Origin: Streptomyces sp. NBC_00094
Lineage (GTDB): Bacteria > Actinomycetota > Actinomycetes > Streptomycetales > Streptomycetaceae
Length of the DNA: 64,000 bases
Assembly: GCF_026343125.1 (NCBI RefSeq)
Contig: NZ_JAPEMB010000001.1
Span: forward strand, 1,426,001-1,490,000
Direction: 5' to 3'
Shown here: positions 7,665-16,503 of the stretch, piece after piece
Numbering within the stretch: position 1 is the first letter of the stretch
Layout of the letters: every line of letters begins with the position of its first letter
Program-made: the position numbers and the translations under genes
Notes under the pieces: model-generated
Databases searched by the model: none
The model's input: the letters and a program-made list of their open reading frames with translations, nothing else
What the model was told of the DNA's origin: nothing

Positions 7665-8906
7665 TTACTTCACCAGCTTGCCGGGACCCTCGGTGACGAC
7701 GTCACCGATGACGATGACGGCAGGCGGGCGGACCTCCTCGGCCCTGACGGTCTCCGCGACCGTCGCGAGCGTGGCGTCCACCCGGCGCTGGGACGCCGTG
7801 GTGCCCTCCTGGACGAGCGCCAGCGGCGTGGCCGGGTCCTTGCCGTGCGCGATGAGCGCCTCGGCGATCTTCCCGATCTTGTCGACGCCCATGAGGATCA
7901 CCAGCGTGCCGGTGAGCTTGGCCAGCGAGGCCCAGTCGACGAGGGAGCGCGGGTCGTCGGGGGCGACGTGACCGCTCACCACGGTGAACTCGTGGGCCAC
8001 ACCCCGGTGGGTGACCGGGATGCCCGCCGCACCCGGGACCGAGATGGAGCTGGAGATGCCCGGGACGACCGTGCAGGCGATGCCCTCGACGGCGAGCGCC
8101 TGGGCCTCCTCCATGCCGCGGCCGAAGACGAAGGGGTCGCCGCCCTTGAGTCGCACGACGGACTTGCCCGCCTTGGCGTGCTCGATCAGCGCGTTGTTGA
8201 TGGCCTCCTGGGCCATGAAGCGGCCGTACGGGATCTTGGCCGCGTCGATCACCTCGACGTGCGGGGGCAGCTCGTCGAGGAGGTCGCGGGGGCCGAGCCG
8301 GTCGGCGATGACCACGTCGGCCTCGGCGAGCAGTCGGCGTCCGCGCACGGTGATCAGGTCCGGGTCGCCCGGGCCGCCGCCGACCAGGGCGACGAAGGGG
8401 GTACGGGAGCGGTGCGCGGGTGCGGCGATGGAGCCGTCGCGGAGGCCCTCGACGATCGCGTCGCGCACGGCGGCGGAGCGGCGGGGGTCGTGGCCGGTGA
8501 GCACGGCGACGGTGACGCCCGCGTCGCGGCCGGTGGCCGGGGTCCAGGCGGTGGCCGCCTCGGCGTCGTCGGAGCGCACGCACCAGGTCCGGGTCCGCTC
8601 GGCCTCTGCGGAGGCGGCGGCGTTGGTGGTCGCGTCGGTGGTGGCCACCAGCGCGTACCAGGTGTCGGCGAGGTCACCGTCCTCGTACCGCCGCTTCACC
8701 CAGGTGATCTCGCCCGCCTCGGCCATCGCCTCCACGGAAGGGGTAGCGGACGGGGAGATCAGCGTGATCTCGGCGCCCGCGGCGATCAGCGCGGGCAGGC
8801 GGCGCTGGGCGACCTGGCCGCCGCCCAGGACGACGACGCGTCGGCCCGCTAGACGCAGACCGACGGGGTAGGCGGGGTGCGCCGTGATCTCGGTGTGCTC
8901 GGCCAT
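7665..8906 (-). CDS. cysG: Siroheme synthase / uroporphyrinogen-III C-methyltransferase
   Basis: A 413-residue fusion. Residues 1-155 form the precorrin-2 dehydrogenase part, with the NAD-binding fingerprint RVVVLGGGQVAQRRL and YALVATTDATTNAA. Residues 165-410 are a SUMT methyltransferase: FVALVGGGPGDPDLITVRG, VIADRL, VVRLKGGDPFVFGRG and GIPVTHRG are all family motifs. It methylates uroporphyrinogen III at C2 and C7 and oxidises precorrin-2, feeding siroheme and cobalamin. It is often called cobA when attached to B12 genes, and the next gene upstream on the strand is a BluB-CobT fusion. No separate ferrochelatase residues could be judged. A 17-bp palindrome lies upstream (9013-9029). Confidence 0.9.
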   Translation of the reverse strand: MAEHTEITAHPAYPVGLRLAGRRVVVLGGGQVAQRRLPALIAAGAEITLISPSATPSVEAMAEAGEITWVKRRYEDGDLADTWYALVATTDATTNAAASAEAERTRTWCVRSDDAEAATAWTPATGRDAGVTVAVLTGHDPRRSAAVRDAIVEGLRDGSIAAPAHRSRTPFVALVGGGPGDPDLITVRGRRLLAEADVVIADRLGPRDLLDELPPHVEVIDAAKIPYGRFMAQEAINNALIEHAKAGKSVVRLKGGDPFVFGRGMEEAQALAVEGIACTVVPGISSSISVPGAAGIPVTHRGVAHEFTVVSGHVAPDDPRSLVDWASLAKLTGTLVILMGVDKIGKIAEALIAHGKDPATPLALVQEGTTASQRRVDATLATVAETVRAEEVRPPAVIVIGDVVTEGPGKLVK

Positions 8907-9012
8907 GGGTGAGCGGCTCCTCGGAAGGATGTGTACGGGGGCCGCTGCTGCGGTGAAGCGGCTGGTGGGGCTGGTGGCGTTGGCTTGGGCTCACGATATC
9001 GGGGGTGCGTGG

Positions 9013-9029
9013 CCGTCACGCTGTGACGG
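9013..9029. promoter_or_regulatory. 17-bp palindrome upstream of cysG, candidate operator
   Basis: CCGTCAC-GCT-GTGACGG is a perfect 7-bp inverted repeat with a 3-bp centre, about 107 bp upstream of the cysG ATG. It resembles a dimeric regulator site rather than a terminator. The rest of the 312-bp gap (8907-9218) holds only this and the terminator at 9173. Confidence 0.4.
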
Positions 9030-9172
9030 ATCTCCCGGTCGGTGCGTCCGTGCGCGGGGGCCGCGCGTGGGCCGTGTTCGGGACTGCACGCTTGACGGCG
9101 CCTTCGGGCGCACGAGGGCCGGAGGCTCTGATGCGCCACGAAACACGCTCTACGTCCCGAAACACGGCCCCT

Positions 9173-9210
9173 GCGCGTCCCCCACTCCCGTGCGTGGGCG
9201 GGGGACGCGC
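9173..9210. terminator. Terminator of the BluB-CobT gene
   Basis: GCGCGTCCCCC and GGGGGACGCGC form an 11-bp outer stem, with a short inner CCCAC/GTGGG pairing. It begins 9 bp beyond the stop codon of the minus-strand gene ending at 9219. Confidence 0.85.
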
Positions 9211-9218
9211 CGGTGGTG

Positions 9219-12200
9219 CTACTTCTCGGTGACGCCCGCCGAGTCGAACGTGGCCACCTCGTGCATCGCGCGGGCCGCGCTCTGCACCAGGGGGAGGGCC
9301 AGGAGGGCGCCCGTACCTTCGCCGAGGCGGAGGTCCAGGTCGACCAGGGGGCGCAGGCCCAGCTTGTTCAGGGCCGCCACGTGGCCCGGCTCGGCGCTGC
9401 GGTGGCCGGCGATGCAGGCCGCGAGCGACTCGGGCGCGACCGCCCGGGCCACGAGCGCCGCCGCACCGGTGGAGACGCCGTCCAGGATCACCGGGGTACG
9501 GAGCGAGGCCGCGCCCAGGATCAGGCCGACGAGGGCCGCGTGCTCCAGGCCGCCGATCGCCGAGAGGACACCGATCGGGTCCGCCGGGTCCGGCTTGTGC
9601 AGGTCGAGGGCGCGGCGCACCACGTCCACCTTGCGGGCGTGCGTCTCGTCGTTGATGCCGGTGCCGCGGCCGGTGACCTCGGCGGCGTCGACCCCGGTGT
9701 AGACCGAGATCAGCGCGGCGGACGCGGTCGTGTTCGCGATGCCCATCTCGCCGGTGAGGATCGCCTTGTTGCCGGCGGCGACCAGGTCACGGGCGGTCTC
9801 GATGCCGACCTCGATGGCGGCGAGCACCTCGTCGCGGGTCATCGCGAGACCCGTGGTGAAGTCGCCCGTGCCCGGACGGACCTTGCGGGGCAGCAGGCCC
9901 GGGGTGGCCGGCAGCTCGGAGGCGACGCCCACGTCGATGACGCAGACCTCGGCGCCGACCTGGTTGGCGAAGGCGTTGCAGACCGCTCCCCCGCCGAGGA
10001 AGTTGGCCACCATCTGGCCGGTGACCTCCTGCGGCCAGGGGGTCACGCCCTGGGCGTGGACACCGTGGTCGCCGGCGAAGATCGCGACGGCCGCGGGCTC
10101 CGGGATCGGCGGCGGGCACATCCGCGAGAGGCCGGAGAGCTGTGCGGAGATGATCTCCAGCATGCCCAGGGCCCCCGCGGGCTTGGTCATGCGCTTCTGC
10201 CGCTCCCAGGCCTCACCGAGCGCCTTGGCGTCCAGCGGGCGGATGTTGGCGACGGTCTCCTGGAGCAGGTCGTGCGGCTCCTCGCCGGGCAGGGCGCGAC
10301 GGCCGTACGTCTCCTCGTGGACGACCCAGGCCAGCGGGCGGCGCTTGGACCAGCCCGCCTGCATCAGCTCGGGCTCCTCGGGGAACTCGTCGACGTAACC
10401 CACGCAGAGGTACGCGACGACTTCGAGGTGATCGGGCAGGCCGAGCGTACGGACCATCTCGCGCTCGTCGAAGAAGCTGACCCAGCCGACGCCGAGGCCC
10501 TCGGCGCGGGCGGCGAGCCAGAGGTTCTCCACGGCGAGCGCCGAGGAGTACGGGGCCATCTGCGGCTGCGTGTAGCGGCCCAGGGTGTGGCGGCCGCCCC
10601 GGGTGGGGTCGGCGGTCACGACGATGTTCACCGGGGTGTCGAGGATGGCCTCGATCTTCAGTTCCTTGAACTGCTTCGCCCGGGCCTTCGGCAGCGACTT
10701 GGCGTAGGCGTCACGCTGGCGCTGGGCCAGTTCGTGCATCGTCTGCCGGGTCTCCGCGGAGCGGATGACCACGAAGTCCCAGGGCTGCGAGTGGCCGACG
10801 CTGGGGGCCGTGTGAGCGGCCTCCAGGACGCGGAGCAGCACCTCGTGCGGGATCGGGTCGGAGCGGAAGCCGTTGCGGATGTCGCGGCGCTCGCGCATCA
10901 CGCGCAGGACGGCCTCGCGTTCGGCGTCGGCGTAGCCGGGAGCGGGAGCGCCGGGGTCGGGCGTGCCCGGGGCGGGCACCTCTTCGGCTTCTCCGGACTC
11001 CGCCGTGTCGCCCTGCTCGGCGTCGCGGGTGGCGTCGGTGCCGCTCGGCTCCGCGGCCTCGCTCGGCACTTCGGCGTCGCCCAGCTCGTCGGCCTCCACC
11101 AGCTCGGTGGCGTCGACGAAGCCCTCGGGAACCGTCTCGGTCTCGGGCGCCTCGGGAGCCTCGGCCGGCTCGGCCTCGGGAGTCCCGGCCTCTGTCGTCA
11201 CTGTCTCGGGCGTCACTGTCTCGGGGGCCGTCGCGTCAGGGACCGCTGTTTCGGGGGCCGCCGTCTCGGGGGTCACCGTCTCGGGGGCAACCGTCTCGGG
11301 CGCAACCGTCTCGGGGGCAACCGCGAGGTCGGCCTGCGGGGCTACGGCCTCGGCCGGCTCCTCCGCCTCGGCCGCCTCGACAGCCGGCTCGGACTGCTCG
11401 TCGGACGCCGTCACCGTGTCGGCTGCGGCGGGCTGCTCGGGGGCCAGGGCCTCCGGCGCGGGCTCCGCTTCGGGGGTCTGCTCGGGCAGGGCCTCGGCGA
11501 TGTCCTCCGTGACCACGGGGGTCTCCTCGGGAGCCTGCTCCACGGGGGCCTCGGGGGCGACCTCGGCCTCGACCGGCTCGGGCTGCGACTCGGCCGCGGC
11601 CTCCGGGGCCTGCTCGGCCTCGGGTACGGCGACGGGGGCGACCTCCACGGCGGGCTCCGGCTCGGCGGCCTCGGCCGTCACGAGGACGGGAGCCTCGGCG
11701 GCGGGCTCGCCCTCACGCGGGGCGGGCACCGTGGCCACGGCGTCCGCGAGCTCCGGGGCGGCCGGCTCCTCCGTCTGCTCGGGAGCGGCGGCCTGGGCCG
11801 GCTCCTCCGCCTCGGCGACCGGAGTCGGGGCCAGGTGCGGGGCCGTCGGGACGACTCCCTCGACCTGGACGAACTGCCCGCTCTGCGGGACGACCGTTTC
11901 TGCGGAGAGGACCGGCTGCGGGGCCATGGCCTCCTGCGGCTGCGCGGCCCACGGCTCGGCGCCCTGCGGCGCGAGCTGCTGGTCCTGCGGGATGTCGAAG
12001 TACTCGGGGCCGGTCGTCGGCGGGCCCGGGTTCCGTACCGGCATCGGCGCGGGACCGGTGGCCACGACCGGCGCGGGCTGCGCGACCTGGACGGGCGCGG
12101 CGGCCGGGCCTCGGTCGGCCAGCGACAGCACGACGCCACCGGTGACGTCCGGCACCGGCGGGCCCATGTGCAGCGGGCGCCGGGCGGGCGGCGGAGTCGG

Positions 12201-12881
12201 TGCGGCGGCGGGCGGCGGTACGCGGACACCGCCGAGGTCGACGGAGCCGGTGTCCCGGCCCGCGGCCTCGTGGGCACCGGTGTCGAGGATGCCGGGCTCG
12301 TAGCCGTGGTCGGCGACGACGGGCTCCTGCGCGGCGGCGGGAACGCCGTGCGCCGGGGTCCCGTGCACGGGGACGCCGTGCGCCGGAGTGGCGTGCGCCG
12401 GGGTCCCGTGTGCCGGGGTGGCGACGGCCTGCGCGAGCGGGACGCCCTGCGGCGGGGTCTGGCCCTGAGGGGCGGTCAGTACGTCGGCGAGGACGAAGGA
12501 GTCCGGGAGCGGGCCCGTCAGCGGGTCCGGCAGCGGATCGGTGAGCGGGTCGCCCATCGGGACCGCCGTCTCCGGGGCCGCCGGATGCGGACCGGCCGCG
12601 TGCGGAGCGCCCTGCTGCGGCGTCGCCTGGTTCGGGACCACGGGTGCCGCGAGGGGCGCCTGCGGGGCCGGAACGGCCACCGGCGGCGCGGGCGGCATGC
12701 CCGGCGGGTGCTCGCTCCAGGCGCCCTGGGCGCCCGGCATCAGAAGCAGGTCGTCGTCTTCGGCTGCGTGCTCGGAGGGGTCCAGGAAGGTGTACGCGCC
12801 CGGTGCGGGGATGCCCGGCTGCTCGACCATGCCTGAGTTCTCCGGCAGCCCCTCGCCCGGGACCTGGCCGGTGTCCGTCAT
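9219..12881 (-). CDS. cobT: BluB-like DMB synthase / CobT phosphoribosyltransferase fusion with long disordered N-terminus
   Basis: A 1220-residue protein in three parts. Residues 1 to about 640 are low-complexity Ala/Pro/Glu-rich sequence with short repeats (xPETV units, and PAHGVP/PAHGTP units) and no recognisable domain. Residues about 645-850 are a BluB-like nitroreductase (RRDIRNGFRSDPIP, PSVGHSQPWDFVVIRS, LGVGWVSFFDE), the FMN enzyme type that makes 5,6-dimethylbenzimidazole. Residues about 870-1220 are CobT (FAGDHGVHAQGVTPWPQEV, LTGEMGIANTTASAA, LRLGEGTGALLALPLV with the catalytic Glu), which activates DMB with nicotinate mononucleotide for B12's lower ligand. The fusion would pass DMB between the two active sites. 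The start ATG 12881 has GAGGGG 5 nt upstream. The disordered half is unusual, though long CobT proteins may occur in other Streptomyces. Confidence 0.9.
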   Translation of the reverse strand: MTDTGQVPGEGLPENSGMVEQPGIPAPGAYTFLDPSEHAAEDDDLLLMPGAQGAWSEHPPGMPPAPPVAVPAPQAPLAAPVVPNQATPQQGAPHAAGPHPAAPETAVPMGDPLTDPLPDPLTGPLPDSFVLADVLTAPQGQTPPQGVPLAQAVATPAHGTPAHATPAHGVPVHGTPAHGVPAAAQEPVVADHGYEPGILDTGAHEAAGRDTGSVDLGGVRVPPPAAAPTPPPARRPLHMGPPVPDVTGGVVLSLADRGPAAAPVQVAQPAPVVATGPAPMPVRNPGPPTTGPEYFDIPQDQQLAPQGAEPWAAQPQEAMAPQPVLSAETVVPQSGQFVQVEGVVPTAPHLAPTPVAEAEEPAQAAAPEQTEEPAAPELADAVATVPAPREGEPAAEAPVLVTAEAAEPEPAVEVAPVAVPEAEQAPEAAAESQPEPVEAEVAPEAPVEQAPEETPVVTEDIAEALPEQTPEAEPAPEALAPEQPAAADTVTASDEQSEPAVEAAEAEEPAEAVAPQADLAVAPETVAPETVAPETVTPETAAPETAVPDATAPETVTPETVTTEAGTPEAEPAEAPEAPETETVPEGFVDATELVEADELGDAEVPSEAAEPSGTDATRDAEQGDTAESGEAEEVPAPGTPDPGAPAPGYADAEREAVLRVMRERRDIRNGFRSDPIPHEVLLRVLEAAHTAPSVGHSQPWDFVVIRSAETRQTMHELAQRQRDAYAKSLPKARAKQFKELKIEAILDTPVNIVVTADPTRGGRHTLGRYTQPQMAPYSSALAVENLWLAARAEGLGVGWVSFFDEREMVRTLGLPDHLEVVAYLCVGYVDEFPEEPELMQAGWSKRRPLAWVVHEETYGRRALPGEEPHDLLQETVANIRPLDAKALGEAWERQKRMTKPAGALGMLEIISAQLSGLSRMCPPPIPEPAAVAIFAGDHGVHAQGVTPWPQEVTGQMVANFLGGGAVCNAFANQVGAEVCVIDVGVASELPATPGLLPRKVRPGTGDFTTGLAMTRDEVLAAIEVGIETARDLVAAGNKAILTGEMGIANTTASAALISVYTGVDAAEVTGRGTGINDETHARKVDVVRRALDLHKPDPADPIGVLSAIGGLEHAALVGLILGAASLRTPVILDGVSTGAAALVARAVAPESLAACIAGHRSAEPGHVAALNKLGLRPLVDLDLRLGEGTGALLALPLVQSAARAMHEVATFDSAGVTEK
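11196..11330 (-). repeat. 15-bp coding repeat (xPETV) in the CobT N-terminal region
   Basis: About nine degenerate copies of a 15-bp unit encode a run of A/T-P-E-T-V pentapeptides. A second coding repeat of the same length class (PAHG-type) lies at about 12345-12422. Both lie in the disordered half of the protein and keep the frame. Confidence 0.75.
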
Positions 12882-13198
12882 GCGTACCCCTCGCCCATCG
12901 CTTGTGCTCCTTCAGACCTGCGCCCGTAGACAACAACGAGCGCGCGCGCCGCGCGGCACGAAGGACGCGCGGACACCCACTCATTGTCGCGGCCCCCGGC
13001 CATGGTGGCAGGCAGATCCGCCAGGGTGCGCTGTGGACTGCGCCACGTCGCGCGGTCCCCCCTTGCTGCGTACCACATCGGCGAGTCGGAACGGCTACTA
13101 ATTCCGGATATTGGAGCCCGAAATGCCGAACGTCCCGCTGCGGTACAACAATCGGCCAGCCTACCTGTCCCTTGGGGGCGGAAAGGTCACGGGTGGGG
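12882..13198. other. 317-bp gap between cobL and cobT
   Basis: No gene is supported. Both flanking genes are on the minus strand, so this should carry the cobT promoter. An AT-richer island at about 13090-13115 (CTACTAATTCCGGATATTGG) is the likeliest core-promoter area. I looked for the conserved B12-box of a cobalamin riboswitch on the minus strand and did not find it. Confidence 0.4.
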
Positions 13199-14494
13199 TC
13201 ACCCCCGCGAAGCGGCGGGGAGGTCGATCCTGCGGCCTGCCAGCAGGAACACGACCGAACGCTCGCGTTCCGTCCAGTCGGCGGGGTCCAGTCCGACGGT
13301 CTGGAGGAGCAGGCTCTCGACGGCGTAGCCCCCTTCGGCGAGGGCGGTGCCGATGGCCTCGGCCTCGTCGCGGGTGGAGGCGTGGGCGACGATCCGCTCC
13401 GGCCGCCGGTCGGTGCAGGCGGTGACGACGGGGACGCCGCCGGCCGCGATCCGTACGACATCGGGTTCGGGCAGCCGCTCCAGTACGTGCGGGGCGCGGC
13501 CCTGGACGGTCTGCAGCGGTACGCCGTGGCGCCGGGCGGCCGCCTCGGTGCGGGCGCAGGCGGCCGGGTCGGTGTCCACGGCGATGACGGCGGCGCCGAA
13601 GCGGGCGGCCTCCACGGCGAAGGCGCCGCCCGCGCAGCCGATGTCCCAGACGAGGTCGCCGATTCGGGGGCCGAGGCGGGCCAGTTGGGCGGCGCGCAGG
13701 GCCGGGTCCTCGCCGGCTCCGGGCCGGAGCGCGGGGGCGGTGCCGGGGGCCCCGGGACCGTGTCCCCGTGTGCCGTGCCCCTCGGGGGCGTACTCCTCCA
13801 TGGGCAGGCCCCAGCCCCGTACGGACCGCGCTGCCGTGTCCTGGCCCATCAGCCAGGGGACCGTCGGGGTGCCGGCTGCTCCCCCGCCGCCCGTGCCTCC
13901 GATGACGAGGACGACGTTCGGGTCGCGCCAGGAGTGGTCGGCGGCCCGGTCGGAGGTGAGGACCGAGACCTGTTCGCGGTCGGTGCCGAGTTCCTCGCAG
14001 ACGACGAAGGTGCGGTGGACCCCGTCGAGGAGGAGGGCGAGTTCCGCGGGGCCCGCGCCCGGTGAGGTGAGGACGGCGACCTTGGGGTGGGCGCGGCAGA
14101 CGTTGACGGCACGGCGCAGGGTGCGCTGGTGGGCGACGACGATCCGGGCGTCCTCCCACGGCATCCCGGCCCGGGCGAAGGCGGCGGCGACGGAGGAGAC
14201 GGCGGGGACGACCTCGATCTCCAGGCCGTGCTCGGGGGCGCGCAGGGTGCGGACGACGCCGAAGAAGCCGGGGTCGCCGTCGGCGAGGACGACGGCGGTG
14301 CCGCGGTGGCCGGCGATGCGGCGGGCGGCGAGGTCGACGCTGCCGAGGCGGACGCGCTCGGCGGCGGGCGGCACCTCGGGCAGCGCCAGGTGGTGGGCGG
14401 CGCCGGCCACGAGGGTGGCGGCGGAGAGCGCGGACCGGGCCGCCGAGGTGAGGGGCGAGCCGTCCCAGCCGATCACCGTGACCCGGTCGGCCAT
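13199..14494 (-). CDS. cobL: Precorrin-6Y C5,15-methyltransferase (decarboxylating), CbiE-CbiT fusion
   Basis: A 431-residue two-domain enzyme of aerobic cobalamin synthesis. The N-terminal half is a CbiE tetrapyrrole methylase (MADRVTVIGWDGSPLT, VVLADGDPGFFGVV, EVVPAVSSVAAAFARAGMPW). The C-terminal half is a CbiT class I methyltransferase (GDLVWDIGCAGGAFAVEAAR, the SAM-binding motif). Together they methylate C5 and C15 of precorrin-6B and decarboxylate it. A glycine/proline-rich linker joins the halves. AGGAGA lies 9 nt upstream of the ATG. It is in line with cobT and cysG but 317 bp from cobT, so it is probably a separate transcript. Other cob genes are absent here. Confidence 0.9.
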   Translation of the reverse strand: MADRVTVIGWDGSPLTSAARSALSAATLVAGAAHHLALPEVPPAAERVRLGSVDLAARRIAGHRGTAVVLADGDPGFFGVVRTLRAPEHGLEIEVVPAVSSVAAAFARAGMPWEDARIVVAHQRTLRRAVNVCRAHPKVAVLTSPGAGPAELALLLDGVHRTFVVCEELGTDREQVSVLTSDRAADHSWRDPNVVLVIGGTGGGGAAGTPTVPWLMGQDTAARSVRGWGLPMEEYAPEGHGTRGHGPGAPGTAPALRPGAGEDPALRAAQLARLGPRIGDLVWDIGCAGGAFAVEAARFGAAVIAVDTDPAACARTEAAARRHGVPLQTVQGRAPHVLERLPEPDVVRIAAGGVPVVTACTDRRPERIVAHASTRDEAEAIGTALAEGGYAVESLLLQTVGLDPADWTERERSVVFLLAGRRIDLPAASRG

Positions 14495-14663
14495 CGTCGT
14501 CTGTCTCCTGTGGTGTTGTCGCAGGTCGGGGGCGTGCCGAGCGTACCCCGGCGGCGGCCTGCGGGCTCGGCGCCCCGAGCCGCTCCCGGCTCCCGGGCTC
14601 GGTTCTCCGGGCCTGGCTACCGCTCGGTCCTCCGGGCCCGGCTCCCGGGCGAGGCGTTCCCGC

Positions 14664-15299
14664 TCAGCTCCAGTCGGTGTACGAGGAGTACCCGGCCTCG
14701 GCCATCTGGTCGGCGACGCCGTCGAGGTCCTCGGGGAGGAGGCCCCAGACGATGAAGTCGGTGCGCAGGTCGGTCCAGCCGCCGTCCTCGGTGCGGGTGC
14801 GGGCTATGCAGGCGTTCCGCAGGACGCCTTCGCTGATGCAGCCGATCTTCTGGGCGACCTGCTGGGAGGCGGTGTTGTCCGCCGCGGTGCGCAGTTCGAG
14901 GCGCTCGAACTTCTGGTCGCCGAAGAGCCACTGGGCGGTGGCGAGCGCGGCTTCGGAGGCGTAACCCTCACCGCGGGCCCAGGGGGCGATGATGTAGGAG
15001 ATCTCGGTGGATCTGACCCGCCAGTTGGTGTTGCCCAGCTGGATCACCCCGACCAGACGCTGGGTCAGGAACTCGGTGACGGCGAGGTCGATGCCCCGCC
15101 CCGCGGCGCGTTCGGCGGGCGCGTACTCGGTGATCCAGGTACGGGCGGCCGCCTCGCTGTAGGGCTGGGGCACGGCGGTCCAGGCGCCGACCTGGTCGTC
15201 GTTCATCATCTCGGCGAGGGCGGGGGCGTCCGCCTCTTCGAGCGCGCGCAGCACCAACCGGTCCGTGTTGATGGAGATGTCCGGGAAGGTGGTAGTCAT
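14664..15299 (-). CDS. RimJ/RimL-type GNAT N-acetyltransferase
   Basis: A 211-residue acetyltransferase with the RimJ/L layout: INTDRLVLRALEEADAPAL near the N-terminus, EISYIIAPWARGEGYASEA (acetyl-CoA loop), then LRTAADNTASQQVAQKIG, typical of the family's motif B. It may acetylate protein N-termini, a small amine or an antibiotic; nothing nearby narrows this. The ATG at 15299 is chosen because GGAG sits 6 nt upstream; the open frame continues 49 codons further without support. The upstream metQ gene is separated from it by a strong terminator. Confidence 0.85.
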   Translation of the reverse strand: MTTTFPDISINTDRLVLRALEEADAPALAEMMNDDQVGAWTAVPQPYSEAAARTWITEYAPAERAAGRGIDLAVTEFLTQRLVGVIQLGNTNWRVRSTEISYIIAPWARGEGYASEAALATAQWLFGDQKFERLELRTAADNTASQQVAQKIGCISEGVLRNACIARTRTEDGGWTDLRTDFIVWGLLPEDLDGVADQMAEAGYSSYTDWS

Positions 15300-15401
15300 G
15301 CGCAGCTCCATGCCGTGGACCGTCCGAATCGACCGTGAACGCACAGCATGCAGTATGCGACCGCCGGTGCGCATGGCCGGGTCGGGTGTGCGGGAGGACG
15401 C

Positions 15402-15444
15402 GACGAAGGCCCCGCGCATCGGACGGGATGCGGGGGCCTTCGTC
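15402..15444. terminator. Terminator of the metNIQ operon
   Basis: GACGAAGGCCCC ... GGGGCCTTCGTC, extended inward by GCATC/GATGC with one bulge, gives a stem of about 18 bp. It lies about 100 bp beyond the metQ stop. Confidence 0.9.
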
Positions 15445-15545
15445 ACAAGGACTGTACGGGGGAACCGGCCTGACGGTCCCTCGGACGGATTTTCGGGCGT
15501 CGGGCCCTGCTGGGCGGGCCCTTGCTCGACGGGGTCCGGCGGGCC

Positions 15546-16409
15546 TTACTTGGCGACGGCGCCGAAGGCCGGGATGACCGAGCCCTTGTAGGTGTCCTCG
15601 ATGTACTTCTTCACCTCGGGCGAGTTGAGGAGCTCGGCGAGCTTCTGCACGCGGGCGTCCTTCTCGTTGCCCTCCTTGACGGCGAGGAAGTTGGCGTACG
15701 GGTTGCCTTCCGACTTCTCCAGGACGAGGGCGTCGTTCGCCGGCGAGAGCTTGGCCTCGATGGCGTAGTTGCCGTTGATGACGGCGGCGTCCACGTCGTT
15801 CAGGGCGCGGGGCACGGTGGCGGCCTCCAGCTCCTTGAACTCCAGGCCCTTCTTGTCGGTGATGTCGGAGAGCTTGGCGTTGGTGCCGACGCCCGGCTTG
15901 AGGGTGATCAGGCCGTTCTCGGCGAGCAGCTGGAGCGCGCGGCCGCCGTTGGTGGTGTCGTTCGGCACGGCGATGGTCTGGCCGGCCTTGATGTCCTTCA
16001 CCGACTTGAGGCTCTTGGAGTAGAGACCCAGCGGCTCCAGGTGGACGTTGACCACGGGGACGATGGTGGTCTTGTTCTTCTGGTTGAAGTCGTCGAGGTA
16101 CGGCTTGTGCTGGAAGAAGTTGGCGTCGACCTGGCCGGACTGGGTGGCGGTGTTCGGCAGGACGTAGTCCGTGAACTCCTTCACCTCCAGCTTCAGGCCC
16201 GCCTTCTCGGCCAGGTTCTCCTTGACGAAGTTGAGGATGTCGGCGTGCGGCGTCGGGGACGCGGCGACGACGAGCGGCTTGGAGGTGTCGCCGGAGCCGG
16301 CCGTGTCCTTGGTGGAGGACGGGTCCGAGGAGGTGCCGCAGGCGGAGAGGCCGAGGGCGAGGGCGGCGGTGGCGGCGATACCGGCGGTGAGCTTGATGTT
16401 CTTACGCAC
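15546..16409 (-). CDS. metQ: Methionine ABC transporter substrate-binding lipoprotein
   Basis: A 287-residue NlpA/MetQ lipoprotein. A basic N-terminus (VRKNIK) and hydrophobic stretch lead to the lipobox LSAC with lipidated Cys24. The mature protein carries ASPTPHADILNFV, QHKPYLDDFN and IAVPNDTTNGGRAL, characteristic of the family. It captures methionine (D or L) outside the membrane and delivers it to MetI/MetN. The GTG at 16409 is preceded by AAAGAGG at 8 nt; the frame extends 15 codons upstream without support. It lies 94 bp downstream of metI on the same strand, so it is the last gene of the operon. Confidence 0.93.
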   Translation of the reverse strand: MRKNIKLTAGIAATAALALGLSACGTSSDPSSTKDTAGSGDTSKPLVVAASPTPHADILNFVKENLAEKAGLKLEVKEFTDYVLPNTATQSGQVDANFFQHKPYLDDFNQKNKTTIVPVVNVHLEPLGLYSKSLKSVKDIKAGQTIAVPNDTTNGGRALQLLAENGLITLKPGVGTNAKLSDITDKKGLEFKELEAATVPRALNDVDAAVINGNYAIEAKLSPANDALVLEKSEGNPYANFLAVKEGNEKDARVQKLAELLNSPEVKKYIEDTYKGSVIPAFGAVAK

Positions 16410-16503
16410 GAAGAGTGCCTCTTTCCGGTGGTGCGGTGGACGCCTGGACAACAAGTCCGGGCTGTTCTTCGAAAGACGAAGCCTTGGGGTGGGGCGGTAC
16501 GGC

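Noticed and set aside
9213..12836. A 1207-residue open frame on the plus strand opposite the BluB-CobT gene
   Set aside because: High GC content leaves few stops. The product is Gly/Arg/Leu/Val-rich with no motif, while the minus strand carries clear BluB and CobT sequences.
12882..13198. Possible cobalamin riboswitch upstream of cobT
   Set aside because: The conserved B12-box core is not seen on the minus strand, and the gap is only 317 bp with no recognisable long-range structure.
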